5,363 nucleotides of DNA from Hyphomonas sp. (GTDB lineage: Bacteria; Pseudomonadota; Alphaproteobacteria; Caulobacterales; Hyphomonadaceae), in assembly GCA_029287305.1 (NCBI GenBank), contig JARFRJ010000131.1:1-5363 (forward strand). Direction: 5' to 3'. Shown here piece by piece: positions 1-5,363 of the stretch. A program made the position numbers and the translations under genes. The notes under the pieces are model-generated. The model saw only the letters and a program-made list of their open reading frames with translations, was not told the origin of the DNA and made no database searches. Numbering within the stretch: the first letter of the stretch is position 1; the number at the start of each line of letters is the position of its first letter.

Positions 1-606
1 CGGTGTCGCCATCACGGCTTTGATGAAATCATTCTCAAAATAATCGTCAAGAAATTCTGCGGCGCTCATCGTGAAAAAGCGGATATATTCGTAAAGCTCA
101 CTCTCGCCGAGCTCCCAGAATGTCTTGGCCAGAAAGAGAAGTTCCTTGATATCGCGCGGCTTGAAAGAGGTCGGATCAGGCGGTGTGCGCAGCAGGGTTT
201 TGCGGATAAGAACTGAATAGCGCTCCAAATCTGCCATCAGGCGATGCATGGCATCGGCATCATGGGCAGAATGGCGCTTTAATTCATTATAATTTGGGCC
301 CTCAGCAGTGTAGGAGGTAAGGGTTTCTCCATTATCCCCAAAGGCGAGCGTGCCAAGATAAGGCACCAGCATCAGACCATGCCGGGTGAGATTTAAATCG
401 CGGTGGATGACCTGTCGCATCATACTGCAGACATAGGAACAACTGGAATACCAATAGCCGTCTGTCATCTGTCTGGAGACCGCAGCGCCGCCAATATAAT
501 CATTCTTTTCAACAACCAGAACATTTAGCCCGGCTTTAGCCAGATAAGCTGCATTGGTTATACCATTATGGCCCGCCCCGATAATGATCGCATCATATGT
601 CTTCAT
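1..606 (-). CDS. FAD-dependent oxidoreductase, phytoene dehydrogenase/PYROXD2-like (partial, C-terminus outside window)
   Basis: The first 202 codons of a gene that runs off the left edge. I translated it by hand from the minus strand: it opens MKTYDAIIIGAGHNG, a Rossmann dinucleotide-binding fold with GAGHNG at residues 10-15 and the acidic residue closing the second strand at E33, followed by IGGAAVSR (38-45), the usual GG loop of the CrtI/COG1233 group of flavoproteins. These enzymes desaturate, saturate or isomerise lipophilic, often isoprenoid, substrates; the actual substrate cannot be read from sequence. The start ATG (604-606) overlaps the TGA (603-605) of the preceding gene as ATGA, and the nearest purine-rich site (AAGG, about 11 bases upstream) is poorly placed, so translation probably depends on coupling to the upstream gene. 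Residues 1-45 resemble the neighbour closely, later residues much less, so this is an old duplication rather than a recent copy. The FAD-binding C-terminal motif lies outside the window. Confidence 0.9.
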   Translation of the reverse strand, partial: MKTYDAIIIGAGHNGITNAAYLAKAGLNVLVVEKNDYIGGAAVSRQMTDGYWYSSCSYVCSMMRQVIHRDLNLTRHGLMLVPYLGTLAFGDNGETLTSYTAEGPNYNELKRHSAHDADAMHRLMADLERYSVLIRKTLLRTPPDPTSFKPRDIKELLFLAKTFWELGESELYEYIRFFTMSAAEFLDDYFENDFIKAVMATP

Positions 607-2141
607 TTCAATATCTGCCTTGCTGCATTCCAGCCCGCTATGCCGAGCAAGCCGCCGCCCGGATGCGTTCCGGCCCCGCACAGATAGAGGCCTGGAACCG
701 GTGTGGCATATTGGGCCGCCTGATAGGTGGGCCGCATCATCAGCATTTGCTCCAGCGCCATTTCGCCATGATGCCAATGCCCGCCTGTGATATGATACTC
801 ACGCTCTATATCCACAGGGGTCAGCAGTTCATGCGCCTGTCTGATCTCAGCCAGATTGGGAATATAGCCTTGCAGCGTGTCCAGAATACGGGTTTCAAAT
901 TGCGCTCGTGTCGCCTCTGACCAGCCCGTTTTTTCACTATAGGGCGCATACATGACATGTGCGGACAGAACATGCTGGCCGGGCGGCGCAAGCGTAGGAT
1001 CGCTCAGGCTGGGAAGGGTAAACTCCATCACGGGATGTGTGGAAGGTGTGCCATATTTTGCTTCATCATAGGCAAATTCAATCGCATCAAAACTGGGGGC
1101 GATGAGGAAGCGGCCCGTCAGGTCAGAAATCCCTGTAATTTCAGGCGCTTTTGACAGAGCCATGTGAAACTTTGCGACAAATCCATCTGTGCGCAGGCGT
1201 TTCATGCGATTGCTAAATTCAATTTCCAGATATTGCGGGCCGAGAAGCTTGAAGAATGTTGTCTTAGGATCCGCAGAGGAAATCACTTTGTCTGCCGTGA
1301 TGAGACGACCATCGGCTAGTTCAACCCCTGTGGCTCTCTGGCCGGTCTCTTTGCCCTCTATAAGAATCTGTTTCACGCTCTGGCCAGTCTCAATCGTCAC
1401 GCCCGCGGCCATCGCCGCTTCTGATAGGGCTTTGACAAGCGCATTCATACTGCCCTTGGGCACGAGCATATCGCCGCCTTCCGGGCGGTTCATTTTCAAC
1501 AAAAGGGGCAGGATAGCATTATTGGGTGAGCGCGGTGCAAGCTTTGATCCGATCACCCCATCCCAGCTAAGCAGGCCCTGAAGCTCTGGGGTTTCAAACA
1601 CTTCATCAATTAAATCGCGCATCGGCAATGTCAGAACACGAAGAAATTCGCCCATATCTTCCTTGCCGAGCAAGCGAATTTTCAGCCCGTTTTGCGCATA
1701 GACCAAAGCATCCTTCAAGCCTGTGCCAAGGCGCGGCGCGGTATTATGCCAAACCCCGTCCAGAGCTTTTGCGTAACGCCGCAGCTTTTTGCGATAGTCT
1801 GGATAGGCCGCAATATCGGACGGGGAGGCCCCGGTCACCTCATCCCCCAGCAAGCGGATATGTGTGCCGTTTTCACTCAATCCCACTGTCGGCTGGGCGC
1901 TGCCAAATTCCAGCCCATATTTTTTCAAGGCGAGTTTGTCGGCCACCCTTTTTGAAAAGGCTGGGGCGGAATGGGCGATGGGGGCTCGAAACCCTGCATG
2001 GAAGGACCGCATCTGCGCGAGGCCGCCGGTTTGAGGCAAAGCCTCCAATACCAAAACCCTTTGGCCTTTCTTGGCAAGCATGGCCGCGCAAACCAGGCCA
2101 TTATGTCCGGCGCCGATGATGAGAGCATCATAATCGCTCAT
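603..2141 (-). CDS. FAD-dependent oxidoreductase, phytoene dehydrogenase/PYROXD2-like (complete, 512 aa)
   Basis: A complete flavoprotein of the COG1233 family, at a length usual for it. The N-terminal FAD-binding Rossmann motif is GAGHNG (residues 10-15) with E33 at the end of the second strand and a TGG loop near 39-41. The C-terminus carries the family's second flavin-contact motif, GLYLCGAGTHPGGGLLG (484-500), followed by GWNAA (503-507). Such enzymes act as oxidases, desaturases or saturases on hydrophobic substrates; the cytosol or inner face of the membrane is likely, as no signal peptide is visible. I chose ATG at 2139-2141 because GGAG (2148-2151) sits six bases before it; a longer version from TTG at 2168 adds nine residues ahead of the Rossmann strand and has no better ribosome site. 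The stop TGA overlaps the next gene's ATG, so the two enzymes are probably made together and may act as partners or on successive steps. Substrate unknown. Confidence 0.93.
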   Translation of the reverse strand: MSDYDALIIGAGHNGLVCAAMLAKKGQRVLVLEALPQTGGLAQMRSFHAGFRAPIAHSAPAFSKRVADKLALKKYGLEFGSAQPTVGLSENGTHIRLLGDEVTGASPSDIAAYPDYRKKLRRYAKALDGVWHNTAPRLGTGLKDALVYAQNGLKIRLLGKEDMGEFLRVLTLPMRDLIDEVFETPELQGLLSWDGVIGSKLAPRSPNNAILPLLLKMNRPEGGDMLVPKGSMNALVKALSEAAMAAGVTIETGQSVKQILIEGKETGQRATGVELADGRLITADKVISSADPKTTFFKLLGPQYLEIEFSNRMKRLRTDGFVAKFHMALSKAPEITGISDLTGRFLIAPSFDAIEFAYDEAKYGTPSTHPVMEFTLPSLSDPTLAPPGQHVLSAHVMYAPYSEKTGWSEATRAQFETRILDTLQGYIPNLAEIRQAHELLTPVDIEREYHITGGHWHHGEMALEQMLMMRPTYQAAQYATPVPGLYLCGAGTHPGGGLLGIAGWNAARQILK

Positions 2142-2147
2142 GATCGT

Positions 2148-2153
2148 CTCCAA
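2148..2153 (-). promoter_or_regulatory. Ribosome binding site that fixes the start of the complete FAD oxidoreductase
   Basis: The minus strand reads TTGGAG here, with GGAG six bases ahead of the ATG at 2141. It supports the 512-residue start over the TTG at 2168. Confidence 0.65.
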
Positions 2154-2208
2154 TAGGATTGATCCCAAATAGTAAGGTTTTTGAGATTTGAGCTATGCCA
2201 CGTCTGGG

Positions 2209-2237
2209 ATAATACGCTCTTACGACAGATCAAAAGA
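2209..2237 (-). promoter_or_regulatory. Weak sigma-70-like promoter candidate ahead of the two FAD oxidoreductases
   Basis: On the minus strand TATTAT (2209-2214) resembles a -10 box, and TCTTTT (2232-2237) lies 17 bases further upstream as a poor -35. A better -35 match, TTGATC (2228-2233), is only 13 bases away and so too close. A poor -35 would fit a promoter that needs an activator such as the AraC-type protein encoded just upstream, but that is inference. The candidate could equally be chance in an AT-rich spacer. Confidence 0.25.
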
Positions 2238-2263
2238 ATTCGCCTGATTTTAGCCATAACCCT

Positions 2264-2288
2264 CAAAAAACACATACAGATGTTTTTG
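2264..2288 (-). terminator. Weak terminator-like AT-rich hairpin after the regulator gene
   Basis: About 28 bases past the regulator's stop codon the minus strand reads AAAAACA, an eight-base loop, then TGTTTTTT. The arms can pair over seven bases and the right arm doubles as a run of six T. The stem is almost all A-T, so its stability is doubtful. If real, it would separate the regulator's transcript from the oxidoreductase pair, with partial read-through. Confidence 0.3.
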
Positions 2289-2315
2289 GCGTCCGCGCGG
2301 GACCGACTGTAAAAT

Positions 2316-3116
2316 CTATTTCTCTTCAGGGGGCAATTGCTTGCGATAGGCGGACGGGGTTATTCCGGTCTGCTTCTTGAAGGCGGTATAAAAGCCGGAA
2401 ATTGAATTAAAACCGGCTTCCAGCGCGGCGGCGACGATGGAATAGGGGCGAGGCTGGGGCGGCATGTCCTGTATGATATGCAAAATACGATGCGTGTTGA
2501 CCCATTCATAAAAGCTCGTTTTCAGGCCATGATTGATGACAAAAGAGAGCTGGTTACGTGTGATATTCAACGCTCTTGAAACGCTTGTCAGATTTATATT
2601 TGCATTGAGATAAGGCTGCATTGTTTTGAAATATTGTTCCAGACGTTCTATCAAATGAACGATATCGGGCTCGGTCAATCCAAGCTTACGCATTTGCTCT
2701 GCCTGCAAATTAGGGTCAAAAAGTTCAGCCTCTTCCTGCGCTGGCGGGCGATAATCATAAAATTCATGTATGCTGAGAATTTCGCCGGCCTCAATCACAA
2801 TCAGTTCGACCCCGCCAATGCTTACAGATTTCTCATGCCCGGCGGGTTTGAGATGCTGTGTCCAGTGAATAAAGGCGGAATTTTGATTGGGATAGGCAAT
2901 GCTATTGAAGACAAGTTGGCTCTCAGTTTCCAGTGCGAATGTGTCTTGCAGGAATTGCGCCAGTTCATCATAGGCGACAATCATACCGGAGGTCAGATCA
3001 TGATATTTGATTTGGCGCGAACACACAGACAGGATGCCAGCAATATCCGCTTTGCGCCAATGGGCAAGATATCTGCCTATAAGGGCTTCAAGATCATTTT
3101 CTCGCTTTTGAGCCAC
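2316..3116 (-). CDS. AraC-family transcriptional regulator with N-terminal SnoaL/NTF2-like domain (266 aa)
   Basis: The C-terminal part (about 155-262) is an AraC/XylS DNA-binding domain: a first helix-turn-helix around 173-195 (INLTSVSRALNITRNQLSFV), the connecting helix with WVNTHRI (205-211), and a second helix-turn-helix ending in the family signature AGFNSISGFYTAFKK...GITPSAYRK (234-259). The N-terminal part (about 6-123) is not the usual cupin; it looks like a SnoaL/NTF2-like fold: YLAHWRKADIAGILSVCS at the start, a central IHWTQHLK strand, and GGVELIVIEAGEILSIHEFYDYR at 101-123, whose I-x-x-x-x-E-F-Y-D ending is typical of that family. Such folds form a pocket for small hydrophobic ligands, so ligand sensing is a reasonable inference. 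The start is GTG at 3114-3116, with AAGG seven bases upstream; a TGA further up in frame leaves no better start. It lies 32 bases after the broken ABC gene and ends in TAG. Its likely targets are the neighbouring genes. Confidence 0.88.
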   Translation of the reverse strand: MAQKRENDLEALIGRYLAHWRKADIAGILSVCSRQIKYHDLTSGMIVAYDELAQFLQDTFALETESQLVFNSIAYPNQNSAFIHWTQHLKPAGHEKSVSIGGVELIVIEAGEILSIHEFYDYRPPAQEEAELFDPNLQAEQMRKLGLTEPDIVHLIERLEQYFKTMQPYLNANINLTSVSRALNITRNQLSFVINHGLKTSFYEWVNTHRILHIIQDMPPQPRPYSIVAAALEAGFNSISGFYTAFKKQTGITPSAYRKQLPPEEK

Positions 3117-3148
3117 GATGCCGCCTTCATCCTGAATATACTCTATGT

Positions 3149-4021
3149 CTAATCAAGGTCTGGAGCCTTGTCCACGCGGCGTCTGATATCAACCAATCTT
3201 GAAATCTCTTCGACCAGAACTGGCCCCTGATCCAAAGCGAGTATAATGTTTAGCCCATAGGATACCCCGGCAAAGACATCCCCCGCCTGAACGCCGGGCT
3301 GGCCAGTCAGGCGCAGCAAAACTGCCATGATCGCAAAGACCATCAGCAAATCCGCCGCCGCCCATGTCCGGGCCTGAAGGTCAGAGAGTTTTACTCGCTA
3401 GAACGCCAGAGCCTTGAAATGATACTGGACGCGCTGCGCTCGGCCATCGACAATCGCCTTGACCTCTCTTTCATGGCGATTATTCAACCGCTCGCTCAGG
3501 CGCAGTGATTTATGGCCATAGCGCAAATAAAGAAATGTGATGGGAACCAGAAGACCAGCCATAATGAGGCCCGACCAAAAATCATAATAAAATAACATGG
3601 CGACGCCGCCAAACATGGCGATAATGACGGTGATAAGTTCGGGAATTTCAAACTCAAAGAAATCAATCGCTTCGCGTGTCATCACAGACCGCGCGGCAAT
3701 CTGGCTGGTAGAAATATCTGCGGCTTGCTGGCGGATGATCATACGCCCGGCCACAGCGCCATAAATTCTGGCAAAAAGCCTTGTATCATACATTTGCCGG
3801 GCCGTGGCGCTGGTAATATGCAACAGCCATATCACCACGAAAGGGATAAGGCTTTGCCAGCCCTCGCCGGACATCAGGCCATTAATCGCAATCCCGATGG
3901 TGAAGGGATAAAGCAGCTCAAAAACATTCTCCATGACGGTCAGGCCATAGGTAAAGGAAATTCGCCAGCGGAAAGGCTTCACAGTCTCAAAAAACAGGGT
4001 TGATTGCTCATTCTCCGCCAT
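3149..4021 (-). pseudogene. ABC transporter six-transmembrane domain protein, interrupted by an in-frame TAG at codon 208
   Basis: A stand-alone ABC-type membrane domain resembling the ABC_membrane_3 group, with no ATP-binding domain. Read through one stop it spans 290 residues. Hydrophobic stretches lie near 22-50, 58-70, 129-147 and 151-167 before the stop, and near 225-238 and 245-263 after it, matching a six-helix layout. Codon 208 (3398-3400) is TAG, between KALAF and RVKLSDLQARTW; the following 82 codons continue in the same frame with protein-like sequence to a second TAG at 3149-3151. No base is gained or lost. The product as written would be 207 residues and would lack the last two helices, so it is probably inactive. 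The start ATG has the strongest ribosome site in the window. TGG to TAG is one plausible origin. Alternatives are a sequencing error or, less likely, suppression. It sits 34 bases after the MFS gene and no ATPase partner is in view. Confidence 0.8.
3398..3400 (-). other. Premature in-frame TAG stop within the ABC-like gene
   Basis: The plus strand reads cta here, which is TAG in the frame that starts at 4021. The frame before and after is the same, and both sides look like one membrane protein. TAG also ends this gene (3149-3151) and the regulator (2316-2318), so it is a normal stop in this genome. Confidence 0.9.
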
Positions 4022-4028
4022 GTTCTAG

Positions 4029-4035
4029 CCTCCTT
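4029..4035 (-). promoter_or_regulatory. Strong Shine-Dalgarno site of the ABC-like gene
   Basis: The minus strand reads AAGGAGG, seven bases ahead of the ATG at 4021. This is close to the ideal anti-16S match and fixes the start. Its preservation suggests that the loss of the reading frame further down is recent. Confidence 0.8.
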
Positions 4036-4055
4036 ATATCTCCTTCATGCCCATA

Positions 4056-5297
4056 TCACGAGGCGTCTGCCAAAGCCGGATAGGTCTGGCGTAAATACAC
4101 ATACATGAATGTATATATCAGCATGGCTGTGAGGGACGCCGCAGCGCAAAATATAAACACAGCGCCATAGCCAAAATTCAGAGCCAGAATAGAGGCGGCA
4201 AGATTGGGTCCGATGATTTGGCCAAGCCCTTGCGCGGCGGGGATTAGCGCTGAAAAACGTCCCGATCGGTCAATATTGGCAATCGTCGCCATCTGGTAGA
4301 CATCAATAAATATCCAAAGAAAATTAAAGGCAAACAGGCTGATAACAATATTCACATTATTGATGCCTGCGGTCAGCATGCCGACAATCAGGGCATGGCA
4401 CAATAAGGTGGCGATCAAGGGGCGCGCCAGACCAAATCGATTGCTGATCAGTGTCGCAAACAGGCATCCGACAATACTTAGAAAGGATGCCCAGACAAGC
4501 ACTTGCCCAACCCAATCCGGGTCGGCATCGGCAGACGCTGCGCTTGCCAATTCAATATATGTCCAATAGGCCCCGATATTGACATAGGAAAACGCAATCG
4601 CGCCAAGGCAGAGCCAAGTTGCGAAAGCCGGACCGGGCGTTTCGACAGGTGGGGATGTTTCGCCCAAGACCGCGTCCGGGATGGCATGGGGCAGGCTTGG
4701 CGCCGCGGCCTCTGTGATCGGTTGGTCACTCGCGCGCGGCGGTAGCCAGACTATCAGGAAAAGACCGATCATATTGGCGATCACAAAGACGGCATAAATG
4801 CCATTCATGGATAATTGCGGCAGAAGATGCAGCTCAAAAGCTTGCGAGAAAGCAAACAGGAATAAAAGCAGGTTCAAGGCGCGGGCCGGTTTGGCCGTGG
4901 CCCCGAGGCTAGCAACCGCAATACTGGTATAAATACCACTGCCAAAGCCCGCCAATAATCTTAAAAACAGCACAGTTTCATACTCAGTTGTCAGCATACA
5001 CAACGCATTTGCTAAGATGCAGATTGCCAAGGCGATAAAAGCGAGAATGCGCCGGTCAAAGCGGGAAATAATCAGCGCCGTCAGAACAGAGCCAAGAGAC
5101 AGCCCGCCTAAATCTGCCCCCGCGACCCGGCCAACTTGCGTCTCGGTAAATCCTAGCAAATTGACCCAGGCGCTACTGATCACAGGAATGCCGACCAGAA
5201 TACCATAGCCGATAATCGCCAAATAAAGCGAAACGGTCAGGGAGCGCCAATTATCAAATATGGTTTTAGGGCGGTCTATCCTAGTCTGGGAATGCAT
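4056..5297 (-). CDS. Major facilitator superfamily (MFS) transporter (413 aa)
   Basis: A polytopic inner-membrane protein with the size and hydrophobic pattern of a 12-helix MFS carrier, probably moving a small molecule with protons. The first half runs to about residue 186; a hydrophilic Pro- and Ala-rich central loop follows (about 187-224), then the second half. A motif-A-like loop between helices 2 and 3 is seen at GGLSLGSVLTALIISRFDRR (64-83), with a weaker echo at ISNRFGLARP (284-293), and RLLAGFGSGI (113-122) is the helix-4 motif. AAQGLGQIIGPNLA (354-367) is typical of helix 11. The start chosen is ATG at 5297, with GAGG five bases upstream; a GTG at 5312 would add five residues. Direction and substrate cannot be told; the companions suggest import or export of the compound handled by the FAD enzymes. 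The gene ends in TGA, 34 bases before the ABC-like gene. Confidence 0.9.
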   Translation of the reverse strand: MHSQTRIDRPKTIFDNWRSLTVSLYLAIIGYGILVGIPVISSAWVNLLGFTETQVGRVAGADLGGLSLGSVLTALIISRFDRRILAFIALAICILANALCMLTTEYETVLFLRLLAGFGSGIYTSIAVASLGATAKPARALNLLLFLFAFSQAFELHLLPQLSMNGIYAVFVIANMIGLFLIVWLPPRASDQPITEAAAPSLPHAIPDAVLGETSPPVETPGPAFATWLCLGAIAFSYVNIGAYWTYIELASAASADADPDWVGQVLVWASFLSIVGCLFATLISNRFGLARPLIATLLCHALIVGMLTAGINNVNIVISLFAFNFLWIFIDVYQMATIANIDRSGRFSALIPAAQGLGQIIGPNLAASILALNFGYGAVFIFCAAASLTAMLIYTFMYVYLRQTYPALADAS

Positions 5298-5363
5298 TAG
5301 AGCCTCGCACACATAATATCTGCCTCTATGCTTAGAGGAGTTTCCATAATTTTAGGAGTCCTT
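5297..5363 (-). CDS. Possible 3' end of an upstream gene (partial) or short leader frame
   Basis: One minus-strand frame is open from the right edge to TAA at 5297-5299, giving 21 residues that end IEADIMCARL. Its stop shares one base with the MFS start (TAATG), an arrangement common between coupled genes, and the other junctions in the window are similarly tight. An internal ATG at 5347 would make a 16-residue leader instead. The stretch is too short to recognise, and an open frame this short is often chance; the same stretch may simply be a 5' untranslated region. Confidence 0.3.
   Translation of the reverse strand, partial: RTPKIMETPLSIEADIMCARL
5303..5306 (-). promoter_or_regulatory. Ribosome binding site supporting the MFS start at 5297
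   Basis: GAGG on the minus strand, five bases before ATG at 5295-5297. The GTG alternative at 5312 has no comparable site at the right distance. Confidence 0.5.
5323..5338. repeat. Short perfect inverted repeat upstream of the MFS gene
   Basis: The six-base arms cctcta and tagagg flank a four-base loop, about 25 bases before the MFS ATG. No T-run follows on the minus strand, so it is not a terminator. It could be an operator half-site pair or a small RNA hairpin ahead of the ribosome site, or chance. Confidence 0.35.

Larger units (their letters stand above)
2142..2315. other. 174-base spacer between regulator and oxidoreductase pair
   Basis: The largest noncoding gap in the window; all other gene junctions are 35 bases or less, or overlap. 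It carries the terminator-like and promoter-like elements listed separately, and on the plus strand a short tandem repeat of TTTGAG with a seven-base period (2180-2185 and 2187-2192). I see no open frame, tRNA or recognised riboswitch in it. Its place directly downstream of an AraC-type gene and upstream of two enzymes makes it the most likely operator site in the window. Confidence 0.5.

Noticed and set aside
1628..2119. A 163-codon plus-strand open frame
   Set aside because: It is antisense to the complete FAD enzyme and is rich in Arg, Pro and Ser, as expected of an antisense shadow.
2142..2168. Upstream TTG start for the complete FAD enzyme
   Set aside because: It adds nine residues before the Rossmann strand, while the ATG at 2141 has GGAG at ideal spacing and matches the neighbour's start relative to GAGHNG.
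2291..2303. GC-rich palindrome GTCCGCGCGGGAC as an intrinsic terminator
   Set aside because: Only four base pairs form around a five-base loop, and no T-run follows on the minus strand.
2634..3152. A 172-codon plus-strand open frame
   Set aside because: It lies entirely opposite the AraC-type regulator, whose domains are clear; the plus-strand product resembles no family I know.
3149..3349. A separate small membrane protein gene on the minus strand
   Set aside because: It starts at a TTG without a ribosome site and is in the same frame as the upstream ABC-like gene, with coding-like sequence between the TAG and this point. It is the tail of the interrupted gene.
3398..3400. TAG recoded as an amino acid (stop-codon reassignment)
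   Set aside because: TAG is the natural stop of the regulator (2316-2318) and of this same gene (3149-3151), so the codon works as a stop in this genome.
5298..5312. GTG start at 5312 for the MFS gene
   Set aside because: It lacks a well-placed ribosome site, and the ATG at 5297 has GAGG five bases upstream; the five extra residues add nothing recognisable.

Overview
The window holds one strand of bacterial genes: every convincing gene reads on the minus strand, with short gaps and overlapping starts and stops, so it looks like an operon or two abutting operons. In transcription order (right to left) the genes are: a possible tail of an upstream gene at the right edge, an MFS transporter, an ABC-type six-transmembrane protein broken by one in-frame TAG, a regulator that joins a SnoaL/NTF2-like domain to an AraC DNA-binding domain, a 174-base spacer, a complete phytoene-dehydrogenase-like FAD oxidoreductase, and a second oxidoreductase of the same family that runs off the left edge.

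The organism looks like a Gram-negative proteobacterium of middling GC, probably an alphaproteobacterium. This rests on protein style and the gene mix and is only an inference; there is no rRNA, tRNA or other marker gene in the window.

Right part (about 3117-5363): two membrane proteins and the 3' edge of what may be a further gene. The MFS protein is intact. The ABC-like protein has the best Shine-Dalgarno sequence in the window, but its codon 208 is TAG; the frame stays open and protein-like for another 82 codons. TAG is also the natural stop of this gene and of the next one, so recoding is unlikely and a recent nonsense mutation (or sequence error) is the simplest reading. No ATPase gene accompanies it here.

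Middle (2316-3116): the regulator. Its N-terminal half replaces the usual sugar-binding cupin of AraC proteins with a small alpha/beta-barrel type fold that commonly binds hydrophobic or polycyclic ligands, so it may sense the substrate or product of the neighbouring enzymes.

Left part (1-2315): a spacer with a weak terminator-like structure and a weak promoter candidate, then two tandem FAD enzymes that share an ATGA stop/start overlap. A working model (inference) is a small uptake-and-oxidation cluster for a lipophilic, perhaps isoprenoid or alicyclic, compound, controlled by the SnoaL-AraC protein. No CRISPR array, insertion sequence, tRNA or rRNA was seen.
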